DNA of 49,977 bases from Streptomyces populi. Its GTDB lineage: Bacteria > Actinomycetota > Actinomycetes > Streptomycetales > Streptomycetaceae. Below are positions 16,800 to 25,905 of the stretch, one piece after another. Position 1 is the stretch's first letter; the number at the start of each line of letters is the position of its first letter. The position numbers and the translations under genes were made by a program. The notes beneath the pieces are model-generated. The model had not been told where the DNA came from, searched no databases, and saw only the letters and a program-made list of their open reading frames with translations. Location: NCBI RefSeq assembly GCF_002911015.1, contig NZ_KZ626900.1:1-49977 (forward strand). The letters are read 5' to 3'.

Positions 16800-17061
16800 C
16801 CGGCCCTCCTCGGCCCGTTCGGGCCGACGCCCTGTGCGGACCGGCCCACCCCGAAACACGGGCACCACGCGCGAAAGGTTCCGCGTGACGCCACACCCGC
16901 ATTCTTGTTGCCGTTACCGGTTCGTGTCATCCGCCTGTGGACAAGTGGCCGCGATATGTCAGTTCTTACGGCTCTTTGGGCACCTGGCGGCCGGGGTTTT
17001 TGTGGAGAAGAGGGTCCCACGAGCTGCGGAGGGCCGGCGACCGGGAGGCCGACGGGGCAGG

Positions 17062-17610
17062 TCAGGAGGGGTCGATCTCCCGCAGCAGACCGGTCGTGAC
17101 GTCGAAGACGAAGCCGCGCACGTCGTCGGTGTGCACCAGGAACGGCGAGGTGCGCACGCGCTGCATCGACTGCCGTACGTCCTGGTCGACGTCCCGGAAG
17201 GCCTCGACCGCCCACGCGGGGCGCTGGCCGACCTCCATCTCCAGGTCGTGCCGGAACTCCTCGGTGAGGGACTCGAGGCCGCAGCCGGTGTGGTGGATGA
17301 GGGCCACGCTGCGGGTGCCGAGGGCCCGCTGGCTGATGGTGAGGGAACGGATCACGTCGTCGGTGACCACGCCGCCCGCGTTGCGGATGGTGTGGCAGTC
17401 GCCGAGTTTCAGGCCGAGCGCGGCGTGCAGGTCGAGGCGGGCGTCCATGCACGCGACCACGGCGACCCGCTGTACGGGGCGGGCGTCCATCCCCGGGTCG
17501 GTGAAGGCGGAGGCGTATTTCCCGTTCGCCTCGACGAGGCGGTCGGTGACCGAGTGCCCTGCGTCTATGGCGTCTTCGGGCCCGGTGGGAACAGATGCGG
17601 AAGTCGTCAT
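17062..17610 (-). CDS. Beta-class carbonic anhydrase
   Basis: 182 aa. It interconverts CO2 and bicarbonate. Zinc ligands and the catalytic dyad are clear: VVACMDARLD supplies Cys54, Asp56 and Arg58, and IHHTGCG supplies His107 and Cys110; RNAGGVVTDDVIRSL is also conserved. The ATG at 17610 is preferred because the preceding in-frame codons do not look coding; no Shine-Dalgarno sequence is present, but a -10-like TAACGT ends 7 nt upstream, fitting leaderless expression. It is divergent from the dcw cluster. The role is probably bicarbonate supply for carboxylases. Confidence 0.93.
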   Translation of the reverse strand: MTTSASVPTGPEDAIDAGHSVTDRLVEANGKYASAFTDPGMDARPVQRVAVVACMDARLDLHAALGLKLGDCHTIRNAGGVVTDDVIRSLTISQRALGTRSVALIHHTGCGLESLTEEFRHDLEMEVGQRPAWAVEAFRDVDQDVRQSMQRVRTSPFLVHTDDVRGFVFDVTTGLLREIDPS

Positions 17611-17617
17611 ACCTATG

Positions 17618-17623
17618 ACGTTA
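17618..17623 (-). promoter_or_regulatory. -10-like box of the carbonic anhydrase gene
   Basis: On the minus strand TAACGT ends 7 nt before the ATG at 17610. There is no good -35; the 8-bp palindrome TCACGTGA lies about 6 bp further upstream, where an activator could bind. Confidence 0.4.
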
Positions 17624-17786
17624 CTGGTCACGTGAGGGCCGAGCCTGTTGTGAGAGTGGACAAAGAACGTCATCGAAGCTTGTTGTGAGGTAATCCACAC
17701 GGGCGGTGACGACTTGCCCGTTCGGGTGACTCTTCCGGATCCGCGGCTTCGGTCCGGGTGCCGTCCACGACGCGCAAGCCGGTTGA

Positions 17787-17814
17787 TTGACCGCGAGACA
17801 CCGTGGACTAAAGT
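17787..17814 (+). promoter_or_regulatory. Promoter of the dcw cluster (rsmH)
   Basis: TTGACC at 17787-17792, a 16-bp spacer and TAAAGT at 17809-17814 give close matches to vegetative boxes. Transcription would start near 17821, leaving a leader of about 210 nt before rsmH. Confidence 0.65.
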
Positions 17815-17820
17815 GGCGCG

Positions 17821-18034
17821 AAGCGGGAGGCGAGGCTCTCCCCGCTCGACTGTTTTCCCTGGAGACCCGGCGACTTTCCGGGCTCTCCCCGCGTGCGCGG
17901 CGCGTACGTACGGCTCGGCCTCCTCCCGCTCCCGGTCGGCCGACGCCACTCATCCGGCGCCGGCGGCCTCCCCTTCCCGAGCGGGTGGGGACCCGGCAGT
18001 GCGTATGGCCGCGCCGGACCTGAGAGGGCCCGGA
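17821..18034 (+). other. Long 5' leader of the dcw transcript
   Basis: No gene is seen. The start contains a strong hairpin (AGCGGGAG near 17820 pairing with CTCCCCGCT near 17840, one bulge) and further GC-rich stems around 17875-17925. It could be an attenuator or simply an untranslated leader. The frame of rsmH is open through part of it without good start signals. Confidence 0.35.
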
Positions 18035-19042
18035 ATGAAAGGGCGCGAAGCGCTTCCCGACGAGGCTGACGGCGGGCGACCGGAGGGGCAGAGCCGTCAC
18101 GTCCCGGTCATGCTCGAGCGGTGCCTGGACATGCTGGCCCCGGCCCTCGCCGAGCCGGGAGCCGTGGTCGTCGACTGCACGCTCGGGCTCGGCGGTCACA
18201 GCGAGGCACTGCTCACCCGGTTCCCCGGAGTGCGGCTCGTCGCCCTGGACCGCGACAAGGAGGCGCTGCGCCTCTCCGGAGAGCGGCTCGCCCCCTACGG
18301 CGACCGTGCCGCCCTGGTGCACGCCGTCTACGACGAACTCCCCGACGTGCTCGACCGTCTGGACGTCCCCCGCGTCCAGGGCGTCCTGTTCGACCTCGGT
18401 GTCTCCTCCATGCAACTCGACGAGGCGGACCGGGGCTTCGCGTACGCGCAGGACGCCCCGCTCGACATGCGCATGGACCAGACGACCGGCGTGAGCGCCG
18501 CCGAGGTGCTCAACACCTACCCGCCGGGCGAACTGGTCCGGATCCTGCGGGCCTACGGCGAGGAGAAGCAGGCCAAGCGGATCGTCTCCGCGGTCGTGCG
18601 CGAGCGCGAGAAGGAGCCCTTCACCAACAGCGCGCGGCTCGTCGAGCTGATCCGGGACGCGCTGCCCCAGGCGGCCAAGCGCACCGGCGGCAATCCCGCC
18701 AAGCGCACCTTCCAGGCGCTGCGCATCGAGGTCAACGGCGAACTGAGCGTCCTGGAGAGGGCGATCCCCGCGGCCGTGAAGGCGCTCGCCGTCGGCGGCC
18801 GCATCGCCGTCCTGTCGTACCACTCGCTGGAGGACCGGCTGGTCAAGCAGGTGTTCGCGGCCGGTGCCGCCAACACCGCGCCGCCCGGACTGCCGGTCGT
18901 CCCCGAGCGCTACCAGCCCCGGCTCAAGCTCCTCACCCGCGGTGCCGAACTTCCCACCGAGGAAGAGGTCGCCGAGAACCGGCGAGCGGCCCCCGCCCGG
19001 CTGCGGGGGGCGGAGCGCATCCGCGAGGAGTCCGCCGAGTGA
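18035..19042 (+). CDS. rsmH: 16S rRNA (cytosine-1402-N4) methyltransferase RsmH (MraW)
   Basis: 335 aa from the ATG at 18035, with GAGAGGG upstream; a GTG/ATG 30-36 bp earlier is possible. It methylates N4 of C1402 in the 16S rRNA decoding centre using SAM. Family motifs are HVPVMLERCLDML, VVDCTLGLGGHSEALL (SAM motif I), LFDLGVSSMQLDEADRGFAY, LDMRMDQ, NPAKRTFQALRIEVNGEL and LSYHSLEDRLVK. It is the first gene of the dcw cluster; mraZ, which precedes it in many bacteria, is absent. Confidence 0.96.
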   Translation: MKGREALPDEADGGRPEGQSRHVPVMLERCLDMLAPALAEPGAVVVDCTLGLGGHSEALLTRFPGVRLVALDRDKEALRLSGERLAPYGDRAALVHAVYDELPDVLDRLDVPRVQGVLFDLGVSSMQLDEADRGFAYAQDAPLDMRMDQTTGVSAAEVLNTYPPGELVRILRAYGEEKQAKRIVSAVVREREKEPFTNSARLVELIRDALPQAAKRTGGNPAKRTFQALRIEVNGELSVLERAIPAAVKALAVGGRIAVLSYHSLEDRLVKQVFAAGAANTAPPGLPVVPERYQPRLKLLTRGAELPTEEEVAENRRAAPARLRGAERIREESAE

Positions 19043-19064
19043 GGCGCGGGGAGAAGGAGAGGCC

Positions 19065-19262
19065 GTGAGGCGGGAACCCGGACTCGCGCGGCACCGTGGG
19101 CCCGCTCCCCGGACCCGCCGGACGGCGGGGGCCGGGCGTCCGGGACCCTCGTGGTCCGGCGGGTCCGGGAACCGAACCCGCGGTGGTCTCGTGAGTATGG
19201 GGAACCGGACCCATGGAGCGGCCGTGAAGCCGGCACACCAGAGCCACAGGGAGGGCGCGTGA
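19065..19262 (+). CDS. Possible small ORF between rsmH and ftsL
   Basis: A 65-codon frame starts with GTG right after AAGGAGAGG and ends with a TGA that overlaps the ftsL GTG start (GTGA). It fills the gap between rsmH and ftsL almost exactly. The peptide is Arg/Gly/Pro-rich with no known domain, and third-position GC is about 80 percent, lower than the neighbours. It may be a real coupling ORF or chance. Confidence 0.3.
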   Translation: MRREPGLARHRGPAPRTRRTAGAGRPGPSWSGGSGNRTRGGLVSMGNRTHGAAVKPAHQSHREGA

Positions 19263-19741
19263 GCGGCAGACCCGAACTCAAGGGGCGGGCCGCCCGGCTC
19301 GCGCGGCTCCTCCCGGCCGGGGCCGGGCAGGCCGCCCGCACCCCCTTCGTCCTCCTGGTCGTCCTCCTCCTCGGCGGCGGCCTCATCGGGCTCCTCGTGC
19401 TGAACTCGGCGCTCAGCGAAGGCGCGTTCCGCCTCGACGACCTCCAGAAGGACACCAAGAGCCTCACCGACGAGGAACAGGCCCTCCAGCGGGACGTGGA
19501 CGCCTACTCCGCCCCCGACGCGCTCCAGCGCCGTGCCCGCGAACTCGGCATGGTCCCCGGCGGCGACCCGGCCTTCCTCGGCCCCGACGGCACGGTCAAG
19601 GGCGTTCCCGGGGCCGCCGGCTCCGCCGCGCGGTCCCCGGTGGTCCCCCCGCCCGAGGTCCTCGCCCCGGCCCGGCCCGGGTCACCGTCCGCCTCGTCGC
19701 GGCAGTCGTCCGCACAGCCCTCCACGATCCCCGGCAGGTGA
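19259..19741 (+). CDS. ftsL: Cell division protein FtsL
   Basis: 160 aa from the GTG at 19259 with GGAGGG upstream. Bitopic membrane protein: a basic cytoplasmic N-terminus, one span at about residues 29-49, then an extracytoplasmic coiled coil (ALSEGAFRLDDLQKDTKSLTDEEQALQRDVDAYS), the septum-initiator-like pattern of FtsL/DivIC. The last 60 residues are Pro/Ser/Ala-rich. FtsL joins FtsQ and DivIC to activate FtsW-FtsI at the septum. It is identified by position between rsmH and ftsI plus topology, since FtsL sequences are poorly conserved. Its stop overlaps the ftsI start. Confidence 0.88.
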   Translation: MSGRPELKGRAARLARLLPAGAGQAARTPFVLLVVLLLGGGLIGLLVLNSALSEGAFRLDDLQKDTKSLTDEEQALQRDVDAYSAPDALQRRARELGMVPGGDPAFLGPDGTVKGVPGAAGSAARSPVVPPPEVLAPARPGSPSASSRQSSAQPSTIPGR

Positions 19742-21699
19742 CGGAAGTGTCCGACAGGCAACCGCCGCGCCGCCGGGTGCCCGGCCCCGCCCGGCCCGCG
19801 CGCCCCGCCGGACGGAGCCGTCCGGGCCCGGGCGGCCGCCCCGTGCGCCGCCCGGCCGCGGCCCGCTCCGACGGTCCGCGCGTCATCCGGCTCGGCAGCC
19901 CCCGCCCGCGGCTGCGCATGGTCAGCCTCGCGCTGACACTGGTGATGATCGCGTTCGTGGTGCGGCTGCTCCAGGTGCAGGCCGTCGACGCGAGCACCTA
20001 CGCCGCCAAGGCCGAACAGAACCGGTACGTCGGGCGCACCCTGGCCGCCGAGCGCGGCGGGATCACCGACCGCGACGGCGTCGAGCTGGCGACGAGCGTG
20101 GACGCGTACGACATCACCGCGGACCCGACGATGTTCACGCGCGAGGCCACCGGGGTGGGGGACGCCCCCGAACAGGCCGCGGCCCTCCTCGGCCCGATCA
20201 TCGACCAGGACGTGGACACCGTCGCCAGGAAGCTGCGGACGAAGAACACCCGCTACACGCTGCTCGCGCACCGCCGCACCCCCCAGGTCTGGCAGCAGAT
20301 CAAGGACCTGAAGAGCACGCTCGGGACCAAGGCCGAGACCGACAAGGGCACGGCCAACGTCCTCGCGGGCGTCCTCGCGGTCCCGGCCAGCAAGCGCGTG
20401 TACCCGAACGGCGATCTCGCCGCCGGGATACTGGGCTGGGTCAACGCCGAAGGCAAGGGCGGCGGCGGCATCGAGCAGCAGCTGGACAAGGAGCTCACCG
20501 GCAAGGACGGCAAGATCCGCTACGCCCAGTCCGGGGGCCGCCAGGTGCCGACCGTGGGCTCCACCGAGACACCGGCCGTGGCCGGTTCCGACGTCGAGCT
20601 CACCATCGACCGGGACATCCAGTGGGCCGCGCAGGACGCCATCACCCAGCAGGTGAAGAAGTCCAGGGCGGACCGCGGCTACGTGATAGTGCAGGACACC
20701 AGGACCGGCCAGGTCCTCGCCATGGCCAACGCGCCCGGCTTCGACCCCAACGACCTCACCCGGGCCGACTCCGCGGCCATGGGCAACGCGGCCCTCCAGG
20801 ACGCCTACGAGCCCGGCTCCACCGCCAAGGTGATGTCGATGGCCGCCGTCCTCCAGGAGAACGTGGCGACGCCCGGGACCCACGTCGTCGTGCCCAACCG
20901 GCTGCACCGCGGCGACCGGCTCTTCCAGGACGACGTCGACCACAAGACCTGGAACCTCACGCTCAACGGCGTGCTCGCCATGTCCAGCAACATCGGCACC
21001 ATCCTGGCGACCGGCCAGCTCGGCAAGACCCAGAAACAGGCCAACCAGGTCCTCTACTCGTATCTGCGCAAGTTCGGCATCGGCAGCCCCACCGGGCTCG
21101 GATTCCCCGGCGAGACGGCGGGCATCCTCGCGCCCGCCGGCAAGTGGTCGACCTCGCAGCAGTACACGATCCCTTTCGGCCAGGGCATGTCGATCAACGC
21201 GATGCAGGCGGCCTCCGTCTACTCGACGATCGCCAACGGCGGTGTGCGCATCGAGCCGACCCTGGTGCGCGGCACGAAGGGGCCCGACGGCCGCTTCACC
21301 CCCGCGCCCGCGCCGAAGAAGAACCGGGTCGTGAGCGAGAGGACGGCGAAGTCGCTCGCACAGATGCTGGAGTCCGTGGTGGACGACAAGCAGGGCACCG
21401 GCATCAAGGCGCGCATCCCCGGATACCGGGTCGCGGGCAAGACGGGTACGGCCAACCGCGTGGATCCGGCCACCGGCAAGTACCACGGCTACACCTCCTC
21501 CTTCGCCGGTTTCGCCCCGGCGGACAAGCCCCGGATCACCGTCTACTGCGCGATCCAGAACGCCACGAAGGGCCTCTACTTCGGCGGCCAGATCTGCGGG
21601 CCCGTGTTCAAGCAGGTGATGGAGTTCGCCCTCAAGACCCTTCAGGTCCCGCCCACCGGAGCCAAGGCGGCCCGGCTGCCCGTCGACTTCACGCCGTGA
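19738..21699 (+). CDS. ftsI: Septal class B penicillin-binding protein FtsI (PBP3)
   Basis: 653 aa. A basic N-terminus and one membrane span (about residues 60-82) are followed by the class B pedestal (AERGGITDRDGVELATSVDAYDI) and the transpeptidase domain. The active-site motifs are S361-T-A-K, S416-S-N and K568-T-G. It cross-links septal peptidoglycan together with FtsW. The GTG at 19738 overlaps the ftsL stop (GTGA); a second GTG at 19747 is a possible start. It is the target of beta-lactams. Confidence 0.95.
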   Translation: MTEVSDRQPPRRRVPGPARPARPAGRSRPGPGGRPVRRPAAARSDGPRVIRLGSPRPRLRMVSLALTLVMIAFVVRLLQVQAVDASTYAAKAEQNRYVGRTLAAERGGITDRDGVELATSVDAYDITADPTMFTREATGVGDAPEQAAALLGPIIDQDVDTVARKLRTKNTRYTLLAHRRTPQVWQQIKDLKSTLGTKAETDKGTANVLAGVLAVPASKRVYPNGDLAAGILGWVNAEGKGGGGIEQQLDKELTGKDGKIRYAQSGGRQVPTVGSTETPAVAGSDVELTIDRDIQWAAQDAITQQVKKSRADRGYVIVQDTRTGQVLAMANAPGFDPNDLTRADSAAMGNAALQDAYEPGSTAKVMSMAAVLQENVATPGTHVVVPNRLHRGDRLFQDDVDHKTWNLTLNGVLAMSSNIGTILATGQLGKTQKQANQVLYSYLRKFGIGSPTGLGFPGETAGILAPAGKWSTSQQYTIPFGQGMSINAMQAASVYSTIANGGVRIEPTLVRGTKGPDGRFTPAPAPKKNRVVSERTAKSLAQMLESVVDDKQGTGIKARIPGYRVAGKTGTANRVDPATGKYHGYTSSFAGFAPADKPRITVYCAIQNATKGLYFGGQICGPVFKQVMEFALKTLQVPPTGAKAARLPVDFTP

Positions 21700-21756
21700 C
21701 CGCCCCCGACCGCACCCTGTGATCAGCACCCCCGCACAACGGACCAGGAACCACTC

Positions 21757-23424
21757 GTGACATCGATCACCCCGGACCCCGGGAACCAGCCCGCCCCGCA
21801 CACCCCGTCCGCGCCCTCGCTTCGCCCAGGCGGGGGTGAGCCCGGTACGCTCACCGCCGTGCCACAAGCTGATCAGTCCCAAACCACCCAGAAGGGCGCT
21901 CCTGTGACATATCCGGGGCCGCCGCGTCCGGTTCACGTCTCCGCCACCCCCGTCGCGGAGCTGGCCGATCAGCTGGGTGCCGAGAAGCCGGAGAGCGACG
22001 TCGGGATCACGGGTATCACCCATGACTCCCGGGCGGTGCGCCCCGGCGACGTGTACGCCGCCCTGCCCGGTGCCCGTCTGCACGGCGCCGACTTCGTGAC
22101 CCAGGCCGCCGGCCTCGGCGCCGCCGCCGTGCTCACCGACCCGACCGGCGCCGAGCGCGCCGCGGCCACCGGTCTGCCGGTCCTCGTCGTCGAGGACCCG
22201 CGCGGATCGATGGGCGAGCTGGCGGCCACCATCTACGGCCACCCGGGACGCGATCTCCTCCAGATCGGCATCACGGGCACCTCCGGCAAGACCACGACGG
22301 CCTACCTCGTCGAGGGCGGCCTGAAGACGGTCCGCTCCACCGGCCTGATCGGCACCGTCGAGATGCGCATCGGCGACGAGCGCATCAAGTCGGAGCGCAC
22401 CACGCCCGAGGCCACCGACCTCCAGGCCCTGTTCGCCGTCATGCGCGAGCGCGGCGTCGACTCGGTCGCGATGGAGGTCTCCAGCCACGCGCTGGTCCTC
22501 GGCCGCGTCGACGGCTGTGTCTTCGACGTGGCCGTCTTCAACAACCTCAGCCCGGAACACATGGAGTTCCACACGGGCATGGAGGACTACTTCCAGGCCA
22601 AGGCCCAGCTGTTCACGGCCCGGCGCAGCCGGCTCGGCGTCGTCAACCTCGACGACGAGTACGGCCGCAGGCTCGCCGGGGAGGCCACCGTCCCGGTCGT
22701 CACCTTCTCCGCCGAGGGCCACCCGGACGCCGACTGGCGCGCCGAGGAGGTCGAAGTCGGTCCGATGGACTCCACGTTCACCGCGGTCGGCCCCAAGGGC
22801 GAGCGGGTCAGCGCCCGCTCGCCGCTCGCGGGTCCCTTCAACGTGGCGAACACCCTCGCCGCGATCGTCGCCCTCACGGCCGCCGGGATCGACGCGCAGA
22901 CCGCCGCGGACGGCATCGCCGCCGTCCCGGGGGTCCCGGGCCGGCTGGAGCGCGTGGACGAGGGCCAGCCGTACCTCGCCGTCGTCGACTACGCCCACAA
23001 GACGGACGCCGTCGAATCGGTCCTGCGCGCCCTGCGCAAGGTGACCGAGGGCAGACTGCACGTGGTGCTCGGCTGCGGCGGCGACCGGGACAGGACCAAG
23101 CGGAAACCGATGGGCGCGGCCGTGGCCCGGCTCGCCGACACCGCCGTCCTCACCTCCGACAACCCCCGCTCCGAGGACCCGCTGGCGATCCTCGCCACGA
23201 TGCTCGCGGGAGCCGCCGAGGTGCCGGCCCACGAGCGCGGCGAGGTCCAGGTCTTCGAGGACCGGGCCGCCGCCATCGCCTCGGCCGTCGCGCGCGCAAA
23301 GCCGGGGGACACCGTGCTGATCGCCGGCAAGGGACACGAGCAGGGCCAGGACATCGCCGGGGTGGTGCGTCCCTTCGACGACCGCCAGGTACTTCGCGAA
23401 GCTATCCAGCAGACCCAGGGATGA
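21757..23424 (+). CDS. murE: UDP-MurNAc-tripeptide synthetase MurE
   Basis: 555 aa from a GTG at 21757. It adds the third amino acid (a diaminopimelate; LL-DAP is typical for Streptomyces) to UDP-MurNAc-L-Ala-D-Glu. The ATP site is GTSGKTTT (from residue 174), followed by the Mur ligase motifs ERTTPEATDL, EVSSHAL and FNNLSPEHMEFH, and the DAP-recognition motif D468-N-P-R471. The first 49 residues are Pro/Gln-rich and poorly conserved. Internal GTG codons at 21859 and 21904 are alternative starts; the first has a -10-like box 7 nt upstream. Confidence 0.95.
   Translation: MTSITPDPGNQPAPHTPSAPSLRPGGGEPGTLTAVPQADQSQTTQKGAPVTYPGPPRPVHVSATPVAELADQLGAEKPESDVGITGITHDSRAVRPGDVYAALPGARLHGADFVTQAAGLGAAAVLTDPTGAERAAATGLPVLVVEDPRGSMGELAATIYGHPGRDLLQIGITGTSGKTTTAYLVEGGLKTVRSTGLIGTVEMRIGDERIKSERTTPEATDLQALFAVMRERGVDSVAMEVSSHALVLGRVDGCVFDVAVFNNLSPEHMEFHTGMEDYFQAKAQLFTARRSRLGVVNLDDEYGRRLAGEATVPVVTFSAEGHPDADWRAEEVEVGPMDSTFTAVGPKGERVSARSPLAGPFNVANTLAAIVALTAAGIDAQTAADGIAAVPGVPGRLERVDEGQPYLAVVDYAHKTDAVESVLRALRKVTEGRLHVVLGCGGDRDRTKRKPMGAAVARLADTAVLTSDNPRSEDPLAILATMLAGAAEVPAHERGEVQVFEDRAAAIASAVARAKPGDTVLIAGKGHEQGQDIAGVVRPFDDRQVLREAIQQTQG
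21846..21851 (+). promoter_or_regulatory. -10-like box inside the 5' end of murE
   Basis: TACGCT lies exactly 7 nt before an in-frame GTG at 21859, the spacing of a leaderless start. The -35 region is weak (TTCGCC, 19 bp away). Confidence 0.3.
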
Positions 23425-23428
23425 ACTT

Positions 23429-24835
23429 GTGATCGCCCTCTCCCTCGCCGAGATCGCAGCAGTCGTCGGCGGGCAGACGTACGACATACCGGATCCGGAG
23501 CTCCAGGTCACCGGACCGGTCGTCAGGGACTCCCGTGAGGTGGAGTCCGGCAGCCTCTTCGTCGCCTTCGTCGGCGAACGCGTGGACGGCCACGACTACG
23601 CCGAGGCGGTGATCGAGGCCGGCGCGGCCGCCGTCCTGGCGTCCCGCCCCGTCGGCGTGCCCGCCATCGTCGTCGACGACGTGCAGACGGCCCTCGGCGC
23701 CCTCGCCCGCCACGTCGTCGAACGGCTCGGCGCGACCCTCGTGGCCCTCACCGGATCCGCGGGCAAGACCAGCACCAAGGACCTGATCGCCCAGGTCCTG
23801 CGGAGCAAGGCGCCGACCGTCTTCACGCCCGGCTCCCTCAACAACGAGATCGGACTGCCGCTCACCGCGCTCAGCGCCACCGAGGAGACGAAGTTCCTCG
23901 TGCTGGAGATGGGCGCCCGGGGCATCGGCCACATCCGCTACCTGACGGAGCTCACCCCGCCGAGGATCGGTCTGGTCCTCAACGTCGGCACCGCCCACAT
24001 CGGCGAGTTCGGCGGCCGCGAGCAGATCGCGCAAGCAAAGGGCGAGCTCGTCGAGAGCCTCCCCGAGGACGGCGCCGCGATCCTCAACGCGGACGATCCC
24101 CTCGTACGCGCCATGGCGTCGCGCACGAAGGCGCGCGTGATCCTCTTCGGAGAGTCCGACGAAGCGGACGTACGGGCCGAGAACGTCCGGCTCACGGAGA
24201 GCGGACAGCCTTCCTTCAGCCTTCGCACACCCTCCGGGTGCAGTGATGTGACCATGCGCCTGTACGGTGAGCACCACGTGTCGAACGCGCTCGCCGCGGC
24301 CGCCGTCGCCCATGAGCTGGGCATGTCCGCAGACGAGATCGCCCGCGCGCTCTCCGAGGCGGGCTCCCTCTCCCGCTGGCGGATGGAGGTCACCGAGCGT
24401 CCGGACGGCGTGACGGTCGTCAACGACGCCTACAACGCGAACCCCGAGTCCATGCGAGCCGCCCTGCGCGCGCTCGCGGCGATGGGCAAGGGACGTCGTA
24501 CGTGGGCGGTGCTCGGTCAGATGGCCGAGCTCGGGGACGAGGCGCTCGCCGAGCACGACGCGGTCGGACGGCTTGCCGTCCGGCTCAATGTCGGCAAGCT
24601 CGTCGCGGTCGGGGGCAGGGAAGCGTCCTGGCTGCAACTGGGCGCATATAACGAGGGTTCGTGGGGTGAGGAGTCGGTGCACGTGTCCGACGCACAGGCG
24701 GCTGTCGACCTGTTGCGCAGCGAGCTGCGCCCAGGGGACGTCGTGCTCGTGAAGGCGTCCAGGTCCGTCGGGCTGGAACGGGTGGCGCTCGCGCTGCTCG
24801 CCGACGGTACCGAGGGTGAGGTTTCCGCCCGATGA
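23429..24835 (+). CDS. murF: UDP-MurNAc-tripeptide:D-Ala-D-Ala ligase MurF
   Basis: 468 aa, GTG start 4 bp after the murE stop. It adds D-Ala-D-Ala to complete the UDP-MurNAc-pentapeptide. The ATP loop is GSAGKT (residues 109-114), then NNEIGLPLTAL, LEMGARGIGHI, NVGTAHIGEFG, the NPESM region (VVNDAYNANPESMRAAL) and VLGQMAELG, all MurF signatures. The 3' end overlaps mraY by the ATGA arrangement, so translation is probably coupled. Confidence 0.96.
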   Translation: MIALSLAEIAAVVGGQTYDIPDPELQVTGPVVRDSREVESGSLFVAFVGERVDGHDYAEAVIEAGAAAVLASRPVGVPAIVVDDVQTALGALARHVVERLGATLVALTGSAGKTSTKDLIAQVLRSKAPTVFTPGSLNNEIGLPLTALSATEETKFLVLEMGARGIGHIRYLTELTPPRIGLVLNVGTAHIGEFGGREQIAQAKGELVESLPEDGAAILNADDPLVRAMASRTKARVILFGESDEADVRAENVRLTESGQPSFSLRTPSGCSDVTMRLYGEHHVSNALAAAAVAHELGMSADEIARALSEAGSLSRWRMEVTERPDGVTVVNDAYNANPESMRAALRALAAMGKGRRTWAVLGQMAELGDEALAEHDAVGRLAVRLNVGKLVAVGGREASWLQLGAYNEGSWGEESVHVSDAQAAVDLLRSELRPGDVVLVKASRSVGLERVALALLADGTEGEVSAR

Positions 24836-25905
24836 TGAAGCAGATCCTGTTCGCGGGAGTCCTCGGTCTGTTCCTGACCCTGGCCGGCACTCCGCTGCTG
24901 ATCAAGCTGCTGGCCCGCAAGGGCTACGGCCAGTACATCCGCGACGACGGCCCGCGCGAGCACGCCAGCAAGCGCGGTACGCCGACCATGGGCGGTATCG
25001 CCTTCATCCTGGCGACGATCGCCGCGTACTTCCTGAGCAAGCTCATCACCGGTTACGCGCCGACCTACTCGGGTCTGCTGGTCCTCGGCCTGATGTTCGG
25101 CATGGGCCTGGTCGGCTTCCTCGACGACTACATCAAGATCGTCAAGCGGCGTTCGCTCGGTCTGCGGGCCAAGGCGAAGATGGCCGGGCAGCTGATCGTC
25201 GGCATCGGCTTCGCGGTGCTGGCCCTGATGTTCCCCGACAACCGCGGCAACACCCCGGCCTCGGACAAGCTGTCGTTCATCACCGACTTCGGCTGGAAGA
25301 TCGGCCCGGTGCTGTTCGTGCTCTGGGCGCTGTTCATGATCCTCGCGATGTCGAACGGTGTGAACCTCACCGACGGTCTGGACGGTCTCGCCACCGGCGC
25401 CTCCGTGCTCGTCTTCGGCGCCTACACGTTCATCGGCGTCTGGCAGTTCCAGGAGTCCTGCGCCAACGCGACGACCCTGACCAACCCGGGCGCCTGCTAC
25501 GAGGTGCGTGACCCGCTCGACCTGGCCGTGGTGGCCTCCGCGCTGATGGGCGCCTGCCTGGGCTTCCTGTGGTGGAACACGTCACCCGCCAAGATCTTCA
25601 TGGGCGACACCGGTTCGCTCGCCCTCGGCGGTGTCCTCACCGGCCTGGCCATCCTCTCCCGCACCGAGCTGCTGGTGGCCATCATGGGCGGCCTGTTCGT
25701 CCTCATCACCATGTCGGTCGTCATCCAGGTCGGCTCGTTCCGGCTCACCGGGAAGCGCGTCTTCCGGATGGCACCGCTCCAGCACCACTTCGAACTCAAA
25801 GGCTGGTCCGAGGTCCTCGTGGTGGTCCGTTTCTGGATCATCCAGGGCATCTGCGTGATCGTCGGACTCGGCCTCTTCTACGCAGGATGGGCAGCCAAGA
25901 AGTGA
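24832..25905 (+). CDS. mraY: Phospho-MurNAc-pentapeptide transferase MraY
   Basis: 357 aa, polytopic with about ten membrane spans. It transfers phospho-MurNAc-pentapeptide to undecaprenyl phosphate, making lipid I. Conserved motifs are GTPTMGGI, the catalytic Asp pair in GFLDDYIKI, NGVNLTDGLDGLATG, FMGDTGSLALGG and the histidine-rich cytoplasmic loop PLQHHFELKGW. The ATG overlaps the murF stop, and its own stop overlaps the murD GTG. Confidence 0.97.
   Translation: MMKQILFAGVLGLFLTLAGTPLLIKLLARKGYGQYIRDDGPREHASKRGTPTMGGIAFILATIAAYFLSKLITGYAPTYSGLLVLGLMFGMGLVGFLDDYIKIVKRRSLGLRAKAKMAGQLIVGIGFAVLALMFPDNRGNTPASDKLSFITDFGWKIGPVLFVLWALFMILAMSNGVNLTDGLDGLATGASVLVFGAYTFIGVWQFQESCANATTLTNPGACYEVRDPLDLAVVASALMGACLGFLWWNTSPAKIFMGDTGSLALGGVLTGLAILSRTELLVAIMGGLFVLITMSVVIQVGSFRLTGKRVFRMAPLQHHFELKGWSEVLVVVRFWIIQGICVIVGLGLFYAGWAAKK

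Noticed and set aside
16800..16868. Longer N-terminus for the MoxR ATPase from an ATG at 16868
   Set aside because: Extra residues are Arg/Pro-rich and unlike the family; GTG 16799 has GGAGGG upstream.
19504..23511. A 1335-codon open frame on the minus strand opposite ftsI and murE
   Set aside because: It is an antisense shadow of two clearly identified genes, common in very GC-rich DNA; its translation is low-complexity Gly/Arg/Asp/His.
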